From the NCBI RefSeq assembly GCF_001723175.1, contig NC_064654.1, positions 2,294,001 to 2,358,000 of the forward strand: 64,000 nt of DNA, read 5' to 3'. Origin of the DNA: Penicillium oxalicum. Taxonomy: Eukaryota > Ascomycota > Eurotiomycetes > Eurotiales > Aspergillaceae. Both the position numbers and the translations under genes were made by a program. How positions within the stretch are numbered: the stretch's first letter is position 1; every line of letters starts with the position of its first letter. Of this stretch, positions 11,200-22,116 are shown one piece after another. Below the pieces are notes generated by a model. The model made no database searches. It was not told the origin of the DNA and worked only from the letters and a program-made list of their open reading frames with translations.

Positions 11200-11726
11200 T
11201 TATTCAGCGATTCCACGCTGCTTCATGCCCTGCAGGTTGAGAGTGTCTTGATCACCAGGTCGGGACTCTGACTCCTTCTTAATGTTGCTCTCGGGACCAC
11301 CTTCGCCAAGGTACTGCTCAGCCTTGGCCAGACTATCATAAAGCCAAAGTAGAACGTTAGCCATGCCCCAAGTAGTGCATGGGGAAATAGGAAATGGAAG
11401 GAGCTAAAACATACCGACCACGGTCATCCCGGGTACCACCCTCATCCTCGGGGATCTTGCGGTGGTCACTGCCAGAAGCTGTTGAACCAGGACCGTACTT
11501 GACACCACCTGACTGTGGGAATCGCTGATCCACCATCTCATCGACACCGGACTCGAGGGCTTTAAAAGGACGGCATGGTCAGATTGCACGCATTTGAAGA
11601 AGAAAGGGAGGCGCCCGAAAACCTACTTGAGTCACTCTTGCGACCAAGTCCCTGCTTAGCCTGGTAGGAGTTCAAATCCTTCTCGGCATCGAAGGCCGTC
11701 TTGCGGAGTTCTTCAACGTGGACCAT
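11200..11726 (-). CDS. Small hydrophilic conserved fungal protein, unknown function
   Basis: Exons are 11726-11627, 11559-11415 and 11332-11200, giving 125 aa. Both introns have good signals (GTAGGT...CTGAC...AAAG; GTATGT...CTAAC...GATAG), and summed phases are consistent, which strongly supports a real gene. The product starts MVHVEELRKTAFDAEKDL and contains SYQAKQGLGRKSDS, ESGVDEMVDQRFP and QYLGEGGPESN. It is highly charged, rich in Gly, Asp, Glu, Lys and Ser, with no signal peptide, membrane segment or cysteine framework, so it is probably largely disordered. I recognise the N-terminal pattern as one found in small uncharacterised filamentous-fungal proteins but cannot give a function. A TATA-like element (TATATAAA) lies about 110 bp upstream. 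A stress-protective, LEA-like role is only a guess. Confidence 0.8.
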
Positions 11727-12439
11727 TTTGGCTTTTGAGGTGTGGAATGAAGAGACCTTGAGAGATTGTGCTGTGAGAATGATGCTGCAATGCTGAATAT
11801 GAGTGTATCTGATTGCAGGTTTCTCCAACCCTTTATATACATCTTTGCGTGAAGACAAAAGTCATACCTGTCATGCATTACCGTAACCCTACATCATATG
11901 TATGTCACTAGACAAGACCCACGACAACCCGCCGGATAAGGGATCTGGGGACACGCTTAAGGGAGGAGGTCGTCATTACGTTCCATAAAAGCCCTCTGTG
12001 GTCAGTTGCGTTGGTGGAGAAGTTCGAAAAGTTGGTAAGTAAGCATGATATCGTCAGGCACGATGGCTGTTCTGATCTCATGCTTCCACCCAGAGCCATG
12101 AATCATGACACATTCGAGAATGTCTGTGTAGCGTCGGGCCGCGCGAGTCGGGAAAGCCGAGCCGGTTCGCCTTAGCGCCTGGGGCTGGCTGTGACCCGGT
12201 CCGACTTAAGTCCGGGTTGGCGGGGAGGAAGTACAGTATCGGAGGCGGTGGAGCTTCACGATTGAAGTGGGCTGTCTTTATTGACGATCAAACTTCGGCA
12301 GTCATTTCGATCAGAATTCAGGCATTTTGATGGGTTTTCTTTGAAGGTACCCACTATTACTCACTCGCGCTCTTACTGTACCCAGCTTGGAGAAGGATAT
12401 TCGCAATCTCACTCTGCGATCGAACATCGCAGTTCCGCC
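11727..12439. other. Divergent promoter region, small protein / importin
   Basis: About 710 bp between divergent starts. It contains the TATA-like element at 11833 for the minus-strand gene. No TATA box is evident on the importin side, as is usual for housekeeping genes. No further gene was recognised. Confidence 0.4.
11833..11840 (-). promoter_or_regulatory. TATA-like element of the small hydrophilic protein gene
   Basis: TATATAAA on the minus strand, roughly 110 bp before the ATG at 11726. Spacing suits a fungal TATA box with a leader of several dozen bases. It is assigned from motif and spacing alone. Confidence 0.4.
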
Positions 12440-15400
12440 ATGGCCTCGGCGATTGAGCTGCCGGGTGAGGCAGCTCCATTAACACATCGCAACGTGGTGG
12501 ACGTCCTGATCTTAGCCGCCAGCTCAACCCAACAACAGGTTCAAGCGGGAACTAAGCAACTGGAGCATTGGGAGCATCAGCCTCTTTACCATGCTATGCT
12601 TCAAGTAAGCTCCACACTTCTTTTTCACCCACAACTGTCAAGGTGAACTGAGGCTGACTTATCGTGGAACTAGGATGTCTTCCTTGATCGTTCCCTTCCC
12701 ACAGAGGTGCGGTACCTTGCAATCATCCGCTTGAAACATGGTATCGATCGGTACTGGCGCAAGACAGCCACCCAGTATGTTCAACGTCGACATCACTCTT
12801 TGTTTCGCCTCGGCAAAGTACTAATCGACAGCGGCAGCGCCATATCCAAGGATGAGAAAGCACAGATTAAAAGCCGAGCTCTTGAGGCTGGAGTAGAAGA
12901 GCCTGCTCGTCCGCTCGCTCTTCAGAATGCTTTGATGGTGGCGAAGATCCTCCGATTCGAGTTCCCCCATGACTGGTGCGTCCAGCTTGCCTCTACCTAG
13001 TTTCGTAAATGCTGACTTTGAAGAAGGCCTGATGCCATTACCTCTGTCCTCACTTTCCTTCGATCCGCGATTCAACCTGGTGCCAATCCATTGCAACTCC
13101 CTCGAACCCTCCTCATCCTCCTCCAAATCATCAAAGAATTATCGACTGCCCGAATTCAGAGAACCCGCGTACACCTGCAATCAGTCTCTCCCGAGGTTTT
13201 TCAGGTTCTGAGTAGAATCTACATTGATAAAGTTGGCCAGTGGGTTGGAATTTTTGAGCATGGAGGTGCAGATGAAGCGGCTCTACTAGAGGTTCTCGAA
13301 CAAAGTCTCGTTTCTCTGAAGGTCCTCCGACGCCTTATCATTTCGGGATTTGAGCATCCAGCTCGCGATCAGGACGTGCAAAACTTCTGGCAATTGACCT
13401 ACACGCAATTCAGTCAATTCCTGGCGTTGCTGGATGGTCCTGCTCAATTACCACAATTGGTACATACAGCGATAGAAAAACACATCCTGCAATTATCAAA
13501 GCTGCATGTCGAAATGGCAAAAACACACCCTGCGTCTTTTGCTCGATTCGATAATAGCATTGAGCTTGTGAAGTCATACTGGACACTAGTGGGGAAGTTG
13601 AGCGAAACATATACAAGTCTTGGGACAGATATCGAGGCGGAAGGGAAATCGCTTCTTGAGAAGGCCGGCTTGCGAGCATTGCTGCTGATCAGGGCTTGCG
13701 CCAAGATGGCATTCAACCCAGCCCAGACCTTCAAATATCAGAGTGCCCAGGACAAGGACGAGCGGAAGCAAGCGGTGGAACGCATCAAGACCCAACTTTT
13801 CACCGAAGATTTTGTGGTGAACGTCATGGAGCTGCTTGTGACACAATTCTTCAGGTTCCGAAGCATTGACTTCCAGGAATGGGAGGAAGATCCCGAGTCT
13901 TGGGAGAAGAAGGAGGAACAAAGCACCGAGGCTTGGGAATTCTCAATTCGGTCTTGCTCTGAGAAGCTTTTCCTTGACCTCGTTATCCACTTCAAGGACT
14001 TGCTCATTCCTCGGCTACTCCACGTTTTTTATACCTTCGCCAGTAAGTACTCTGCTGATCATCATTTCTACAAGCATCGAACTAAAACTTCAATAGCCAC
14101 GGAGAATCGCGACGTTGTACTCAAAGATTCCTTGTATTCGGCCATTGGCCTTGCAGCTGCCAGTTTGGAGCAACACTTGGACTTCAACAGCTTCCTGGAG
14201 AAGACAATGGTCCCCGAAGTTCAGATTGCCGATCCCGAATACCGGCTTTTGAGGCGACGGATTGCAGTGGTGCTCGGCCAGTGGATGCCTGTCAAGCCGG
14301 GCGAAATAAACCGGGATGTTGTCTACCAAATATTTCAATATCTATTGAACAAAGACGATCCGCTCAACGACCTTGTTATTCGGATTACTGCGGGTCGCCA
14401 ACTTCGAAATGTTCTTGATCCTTGGGAGTTCACTGCCCAAGGCTTCATGCCCTATGCTCAATCGATACTTGGCAGTCTCATGGCTCTTGTGCAAGAGGTG
14501 GATGCCGCCGAGACGAAAATGGGACTTTTGGACACAGTGAGAGTGGCCGTGGTCAAGATGGAACATTATGTGAGACGCCAATTCACCTGGAACGACGTTG
14601 AAAGCTTTGCTAATAGTTTCTAGATCGTCGGCTTTTCGGATCAGATCCTGTCGTTGCTTCCTCCGTTGTGGGAGGAGTCTGGAGATGAACATCTCATGAA
14701 GCAGGCGATTTTGACGCTCCTCTCGGCTTTGATACACGCCCTGAAGCAAGAATCTGCGAGATATCATGCGCTCATCCTTCCTCTGATCCAGAGCTCCGTT
14801 CACCCTGAATCGGTATGCAACCCTCGCAGATCGCCTGCCAAATCCCGATTCAACTAATCAAAGCGCGTTATAGGAAACTATCGTTTATCTTCTCGACGAG
14901 GCACTGGAGCTTTGGGCGGCCATCATTATGCAGACGCCGAGCCCCGCCTCACCTGAAATTATCTCTCTGCTTCCCTCCATTCTTCCCATTCTTGAAGAGG
15001 GAACCGATGCAACTCCCCAGGGTTTGCAGATTGTGGAGTCTTACATTCTCCTTGCTCCGCAAGCTGTGCTCAGTGACGAACTCCGGCTGCCAATTTTGAA
15101 TTCTCTGCAAACACTTCTCCAGTACACTACGAAGCAGCGCACCGGAGTCGTGCCTCGCTTAGTCGATATGATGATCCGTGGTGCTGAAACTATCGACGGT
15201 GGGAGTGAGGCCAGCTACAGTGCAATCTCACAGTCCCTCCTTGAGAGCTCTTTCCTGCAATCACTCCTTGAAGGCCTTTACACCGCACACGAGGCAAGCC
15301 AGACCACTGGTCCAAACCGAAAGACCACCTACGTGGCCGGGGTCGTTGAGACAGACTATTACTCGGTTCTTGCGCGCCTTGCGCTCGCAAACCCCAAGAT

Positions 15401-15947
15401 TTTTGCCTCGGCAGTCGCCACTGCGACCAGCTCCGCTGAGGAGCAAACCCTTACCTGGCTCCTCACCGAATGGTTCTCGCACTATGACAACATCGGCAGT
15501 GTGAATCAGAAGAAGCTGCATGCCCTTGCTCTGACGCAACTTCTCGCCCTTCAGGCTCCCTCATCCGACACGTCGGGAGCTACACCTCCTCCTCCATATA
15601 TTCTCAATCACCTGCAGTCTTATCTCACTATTTGGACAGATATTATCACTGAGCTTGCCGAAGGTGGCACAGACCCCAATGCGGATTATCTTGTTTGTTG
15701 GAATGCTCCCGCTGGCTCCGCGACTGCTCAGCCCGAGGAACAGGAGAACGAAGATCCTGAAACTCGCCGCCGGCGCGAATGGGACAATGCGGACGCCATC
15801 CACCGGTTCCCGATGCGCGATTTCGTGCGACATCGCTTGCAAGAGCTCATCGTAGCATGCGGTGGAGCTCAGCGTTTCCAGGAAGAGTGGTTGCTGAATG
15901 TTGATGCCGAGGTGGTTGCAGCGTTTGGAGCGCTGGGTCTGATTTGA
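12440..15947 (+). CDS. KAP120: Importin-beta family nuclear transport receptor, Kap120 / importin-11 type
   Basis: Karyopherin carrying cargo through the nuclear pore under Ran control. Exons are 12440-12604, 12674-12774, 12838-12975, 13027-14042, 14097-14569, 14624-14812 and 14874-15947, giving 1051 aa, close to yeast Kap120. The N-terminus (QVQAGTKQLEHWEHQPLYHAML) is the importin-beta N-terminal HEAT repeat. It continues with EVRYLAIIRLKHGIDRYWRK, the typical Ran-binding N-terminal segment, then helical HEAT repeats to the end. Intron 3 has two in-frame acceptors (12831 and 12837). The second was chosen because it yields KTATHAISKDEK, closer to the family. The 54-nt intron 14043-14096 contains no stop and is a multiple of three, so retention would add 18 residues. 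Neighbours give no functional hint. Confidence 0.92.
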
Positions 15948-16513
15948 TTCACTCATGCATTAAGATTAGAAAATAATCGACTCGATATCCATTTCACGTC
16001 TTCAGGGATTTTCAGACTGCATGCTAGCATCTGTATGATCGAATAGCGGAGACTAGCCTTGTCTGCAGTCGACGAGTCTAAATTTTCTATCTCCATATCC
16101 CCATGAACTACTTAACAACTAAGAACACTCCTCTCTTCATAGTTGTCAAGCCCAACTCTCAAGCACTTGGTCAGAAAGATACTCATTTATTTAATAAAAA
16201 AAATTTAATCCAACAATAGACCAGACAAACATGTAAGATGCAATCTACTTAAATTGTAGATGAAAAAGCTTGACCAAGGAAAACGACAAACCAGTTGTGA
16301 ACACAATGAGCCCCCAATCAACGCCAAACCGGCCTGAACTGAATCAGGACTTGCGCTTACAGCGCCTAATTCTGGTTGTAAGTCACTAACCCCCCCCCCC
16401 CCCCCCCAACAAATGAAAACAGACGCAAATTCCTCGAGCAAAGCGGATCAATGCGCTTAATGGATATCACGAAATATGCAAACGACTCGACAAAGCACCG
16501 AGTTTCGCCATAC
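15948..16513. other. Convergent 3' region with C18 homopolymer
   Basis: About 570 bp between the convergent importin and glucanase genes. It is AT-rich apart from a run of 18 C at 16390-16407. Presumably it holds the two polyadenylation regions. No gene was recognised. Confidence 0.5.
16390..16407. repeat. Homopolymer tract (C)18
   Basis: Uninterrupted run of 18 cytosines in the shared 3' flank of the importin and glucanase genes. On the minus strand it is G18, lying downstream of the glucanase stop. Length in the real genome is uncertain because such runs are error-prone. Confidence 0.85.
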
Positions 16514-17904
16514 TCAACACTGCCCGGGGAATTGACGGCTGGTGACGGGGTTAGGGAAGACACCACCAGCGAGCTGCATCTGCATATCCCACTCGGGGGC
16601 TCCCTCGGTCTTCCAGGTCCAGTACAACCAGCCGCTACCTTTCTCATAGGCATCCAGTTGCCCCTCGATGAACTTGCGGATGTTGGTGCGCTCATCGCCT
16701 GTCAGAGTGTCCATGTTACCAAAGGATTTGCCGGCACAGCTACCGACCACCGAGCTGCCTGGGTAGGTTCCGTCGTAGCGAGCGCCAACGCCCTTGCCGT
16801 TCAAGTATTTGGCGCAATCGGTCATGGCGCCGGTCCACTCGCCAACAACAGTCCACTTATCAGCATGGAGGACGTGATCCTCGACGAATTGGCAAGTGTT
16901 CCTGACATGGGAAGTCGTGTCGAGCGTGAGTAGACCATTGTCGAAAACTTCGTAGTGGTGAGTGTCCATCATAACGTAGTAGAAGCCGGTTGAGCCACTC
17001 ATGAAACCGTTCCACGACTCGGTTGGCATGAACCCATCGTGCAGCACCACGGCGGTCTCGGGGCTCGCCTCACGAGCGACACCCCAAGAATCGAAGTAAT
17101 ACTGCTGGAGGCCACTTTCGTTCACACCTCCAGGGATGCTGGGTTCATTTAGGGCTTCGATGGCGGTGACAACGTCGGTGTCTCTGGCGTATCGAGCAGC
17201 GAGAAGCTTGAGAGCATTCTTTGTATCTTCGACGTTGTTGCCTTGCTGCCAGTTGATTGCCCCTCGCCTACCGCTGTTATCAAAACCATTTTGAGATCCC
17301 GGAGCTGTGGATTGTGGGTCAGTCAACAAGAATGTGAAGGGGAGGGAAGAAAAAAAAGATATCATTTTCCACTTACCACCATGCAAGTCCACCATGACTT
17401 TAAGTCCCGCCGCACGGGCCCAACCCACTGCAGCATCGAGGTATTCCAATTGACCGTCAACATAAGGCTCGTTGCCAACTCGGTTCACAGCCCAGTATCC
17501 GATGGGGATTCGGACGTGGTTCATGCCAGCCGCGGCAATCTGCGTGAAATCATCCTGGGTGATCCAGGAAGCCCAGTGTCCGCTGAGAGTGGAGCGGCAC
17601 TGGTCAGCGCCAAGGGTCTCGCATAATGACCACTCGTCTACGGCGGCATCGCCAACATTCTCAAAAATCGAGGGCGTAATCCACGGCTCTAGAACGAGCC
17701 AGCCTCCGATATTGACGCCGCGCACCTTTGTGGCACCATAATCAAAGGCGATAGCACTATTTTTGGATTAGACTTTCTTCACAGGTCATGTGGTCATGCA
17801 TGAAATGAAACAAAATGCATCTTGTCCACTTACGCTGTAGGCGCCGCAAGAGCCGCCGCGATAGACAGCCCAAGGAGGCTCTTCTTTGAATAAAGGGATG
17901 ACAT
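16514..17904 (-). CDS. exgA: Secreted exo-1,3-beta-glucanase, glycoside hydrolase family 5
   Basis: Releases glucose from the ends of beta-1,3-glucan in wall remodelling or nutrition. Exons are 17904-17834, 17756-17377 and 17304-16514, giving 413 aa, the usual size. Exon 1 encodes the signal peptide (hydrophobic core LLGLSIAAALAAPTA). Landmarks in order are VRGVNIGGWLVLEPW, NHVRIPIGYWA, VDLHGAPGSQNGFDNSG, the acid/base Glu204 in ALNEP and the nucleophile Glu306 in VVGEWTG. Aromatic YWTWKTE near the C-terminus belongs to the sugar-binding cleft. No membrane anchor is seen. Intron 2 (72 nt, GTAAGT...CACAG) keeps the frame open if retained, and it falls exactly inside the DLHG|APGSQNG loop. It is very similar to the yeast Exg1/Aspergillus ExgA group. 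Confidence 0.94.
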
Positions 17905-20900
17905 TTTCACAGAGTAGACAGAGGCAAGGGATAGGGATTGGAATGGAATGGAATGATTGATGAGGATGATTTAATCTCAATGGCATGGAGATCGTCGGGT
18001 ATAAGTACACTCGCGTCAATGCTTCGACTTCCAATTAGCCGCGTGCGGCAATCAGTGCGATGTGTGTATTCGAGAACGGAAATTGTCATTGACAGGTCTC
18101 ATCGATGGACCACTCAGGGCACTGCCATGAAGCATTCCTGGACCTGTCACCTTACAGTCTAATTTGTTGGCCAACCTGTCCATGATCTCCGGAAAGGGAA
18201 GGCGATCACCCCCCGGATGCAGGACACGGTGGGTCAGCACGCACCCCCGGGGCAAAGCGAAACGTGGGGCAGTCCAGTGCGAACAACGGCTTTTGATCGG
18301 CGACAAAAAGATGGCAACAAAGTGGACTTTCTGTGGAGGTTGATTGGCGTTGACAGGTATGAGTAGTAAGTACAGGAGAGGGGGTCGGAGGTACACTTCG
18401 TGAGCTAGATGGCACGAGATCTTAGCTGACATGGGCCCGTCACCAATACAATGGGAATCTTTTGTCTGACCTGAACACAGATGGAGTATGGATATTTTTC
18501 TGCATCAAAAAAAAAGCATATGTTCGTCGCTGAAATGAATGTACCACGTCTTACTTCTCATCTCGTCCAAGTAGGTATGTACATCTCTACAGTCAAACTG
18601 GCAAACGGATCTTAAATTGTGACAAACTCTACCCCAGTAAGCATCGTCATGTCTGTAAACCATGGACCGCATCGGAATACCGCCAGTCGTTGCGAGAGAT
18701 TCACGCCCACGACGATCTCCTCCCCACTCTCTCAAGTCGAACCAGACAATGCCATTGACTATTGGTGATCTGCAAAGGTTGCCGTTGAGAGGTATCCAAC
18801 CGGGGGATGATTGCCGCAAGCAGCTTCCATTCCGCGCAACGATCCGCCACGTGTAGAGGAACCCAGCACATGGAAGATTAGAAAAATATTGTACAGGGAA
18901 AGACTTCCGAGTCAATCTCAGAATTTCCTTGTCAGCTAAAACGTGGGGCTTAACCACGGTCCATGGCTGGAAATCGGGATTCAAACCCTCAGAGAACATG
19001 CGACACAGGGCTCAACCAAATCAGTAGCCAAAGTGAAGATTCCATAGAAATCCAGGTACACCTATATTGATGTACGCGGCCATCAACCATGTGAAGTATC
19101 CGTAGCCTGATCTAGACATCTCGGATTGGAAGCACCATTTCCAACAAGTTCAGACGTCATTGTGTGAAGTGTGCAGTGTAATGGGTGTGGAGTTTGAGGT
19201 CTTCAGCGTGTTCCCAGTCCTGTTCTCGGTGCTACCGATCTGGGGTGCGTCGATGGGCATCCGTTGCGTTCGTTCGTTCCCTCGTCTTTGATTTTTGATT
19301 TCCAGGCCTCAAACCAAAAATCGGTCTAGACCCAGACGACGTGACAGCTAGCCAGGCCAGCTGTCACCTCATTCCCCCGCTCATCAATCACTGGGTAAGA
19401 GACAAGGTAGGAGTTGCAAATTGTTGGTGACTCTGAAGATCACATGGAATGCAGCCAAAGAATGCACGTGGTCCGGTGGATGTCAATCCGCTGCAACGCC
19501 TGGACGGAATCTAGAATATGACGTACATCGATCTAGATTCGACCTGTAAGACGAGGCATTTTCTCAGCACGCCGGAATCTCTTTCGTGACCGAGGTCAGG
19601 ATCTCCCACTCATGCAGCATTCTTCACATCGAAACGGTGTCTCGTGAGAGATGTAATCATAGATTTCTTGAATCGAAGAGAAGTACATCAAACACCACAG
19701 TCTGGGGCCGCAGATGCTCCGTCTTGGCGAGTCGCACGGGGCCCAAACTGTCCCTGCGGAGGTGCATTTATTGCCTCGATATATTTGATAAAGTTAAGAT
19801 TGACGGCTGAAATCGGCAACCAGTGAAGCCACAGTCCTCGATCAGCCGCAGTCGGTCCCATTCATGTTGCACAGGCGGGCCAAAAGGTCGGCCGCAAGGA
19901 GTGTGTCTCTGTCAACGATTATATGTCACTTGGCAATAACAAAATTCTTGACAGCTCGTTCTGTACCCAACCATTGACCGTGATGTGTGCGTAATTTTCC
20001 AAAGTATCGCCGCTTGAAGTTGGTTGCGTGGCAAAGAATCAGCTCGTGTGATTTTCAGCCTGCGATGACTTTCAGGTGACCCTCTTAGCACCTCTACTAC
20101 TTGACTGAGCAAATAAGCGCATCGGCTCCTTTCCTCAATTGGGGATGTGACACGGGCCAGTGCAATGCTCTCTCATCTCTTTGCACGAAGATGCTCATTG
20201 CCCAGCATTGGACTTTTTACAACCCTGATCTATCATGACTTGCTAGACTAGCCGAGCCGAGTTCCTGACCCATCGCGAAGTTGGCACTCGCTGCTTGAGA
20301 ATTCTACGTGAGAACGATGACGTATCCAATGCCATTTCTCAGGGTGAGTTTCTTTCTCAAGCTGGGCAGCCCAATGGACGAAGCCTCTCGCAAATAGAGG
20401 AAACGCATCCACTTGGGCGATATAAGCGTGCAAGCATTACCATGGTTACCCGATGAGCATATCCTCGATGTGGATAGTCGCGAAATTACAACGATGAAGG
20501 ACTTGCATGCCCGAGCGCGCCTCCCACCGGACCAAGATGCATCTCCCGCCATTTGGCCAGGGTTCGACCGCTCGATCGTCATTCATTGCGGGGAAATCTG
20601 GAGAGGCCTGATCAGCTTTAGAAGGAGCTCCCGGGGTGTTGGCGCATGACCGATATCACTCTTCCCACTCGCACCAATGATGCAGAGGCGATCGGCAGAT
20701 CAGGGCTACGTCAATGATGAGGAGAAGCATCTCGTGCGCTTCTGATTTTTCAGTCCGGCCGCGGGGTGATTTTGCAGATCTTTTCCCGACCATGAATCGT
20801 CCAAGTACCACATCATGATGACTCGGGTTGGTGACAGACCGCCAACAGGTTGGAGAGCGGATGGCTTGCAATCAGGCTTGAGTGGCTGCTCACGACTCCC

Positions 20901-22116
20901 CGTCTGCTTAAATCGGTTAGCCACTTTTCCAGGACAGGGGCATGGAGCTCGATAGTTCTGACGGGGTGAGTATGCAAGGGATACAAAGCACGCAGGACAG
21001 GATTATGTGAACTTTCGATCTCAAGGGGTTGACTTTCTTGGACAACACTCGCGAGATCCCCGGTGCATAATTAAGGTCTACCCCGTCCCTCGACGAGGCC
21101 GGTCGCTTGGCTTGATCGCTAGCCATGCGGAAGCACGGGTCAAATTGCACCTGTGCCTGTGCCTGTGCCTGTGCCTCTCCCTATCCCGTAAGCTTTTCGG
21201 AGGCTGTCGCTCAGCACGGGTCGGAAAGCAACCATGACCAAGGTTGCTCGTTCTCTGCACGGCTCGTGTGCTGCTTTGATTCGTCGCACGACCACCGCTA
21301 CTCCTGACCTGGAGGCTGACTGTGAATTTTGATGTCAAGTCTGTCAGCCATCGACGATGTGTGGAGAAAGGTAGCATCGGCTTGGCGTCATGGATGGTCA
21401 ACCGCGGCTGGGTGCTCAGACTCTGTGTTGATCGTTCTATCGACTGATTCGAGCATTTGTCTTTCAAAGCTCGACAGGGCAACCTCTTCCCCATCCTGCG
21501 ATCCAGGGTGACTCCACTTATCTTGCATATCTAATATCGCCCTGATGTGCCTCGCACTGATACGCGAGCCAGGCCATTCCAGGTCCTTCGCCTCCATTTT
21601 CCTCCCCCCCCCCAGCCTTTAGCCTTTACCCACCATGGAGCACCGACAAGCGCACGATTTAAAGCGAAATCATCGCGGAAGAGCTGAACTGCCAACCATG
21701 ATTCAAACATCCTCCATCCTCGTAGCATCTCACTAGCGGTGATTCCACTCAGTGCCTCTCTCCGTATAGAAAACATAGCACCTCGGGGTCACTGCCTGGA
21801 TTAGCCTAGGGATCGCTTTCAAGGATGTCCGGCGCACTGGTCACCTGAAGGATGCAGAGGACTTGAAGGGGGTCTCATTCACACCCACCCGACTCTCCGC
21901 CAAGCGACCAGGTAGGAATGGCGGAAAGGCTCCGCAAGCTTGGCTCTGTTCAAGGGTAACAAGTAAGTAAAACTATAAAGCTAGAAGAAGGTTCTGCTGC
22001 GCAAAGCTGGGCAGAAGAAACAAATTTTTTTCTTGGAGGAGAGCTACGATTATCATTTGATTCCATCGCCGCCCACTAAAAAGAAAGAAGGAAACACCCT
22101 TTCGCTCTCAGTGGCC
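17905..22116. other. Long intergenic region, no confident gene
   Basis: A 4.2-kb divergent region between glucanase and GH2 starts. The largest frame (18999-18505, minus, 164 codons) has no recognisable domain or signal and is not called. A CTGTGC hexamer is repeated four times at 21151-21174. No tRNA or transposon was recognised. It may hold long promoters or untranslated RNA. Confidence 0.4.
21151..21174. repeat. Short tandem repeat (CTGTGC)4
   Basis: Four perfect tandem copies of a six-base unit in non-coding DNA. Probably a minor microsatellite. Confidence 0.8.

Noticed and set aside
18976..18990. Sequence resembling a tRNA B-box on the minus strand
   Set aside because: The flanks do not form a T-stem or acceptor stem, and no matching A-box was found at the right distance.
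18505..18999. 164-codon open frame on the minus strand
   Set aside because: No recognisable motif, signal peptide or splice-linked exons, and located in a large intergenic region where such frames occur by chance.
22033..22116. Earlier in-frame ATG of the GH2 gene
   Set aside because: It would place 28 hydrophilic residues ahead of a clear signal peptide.
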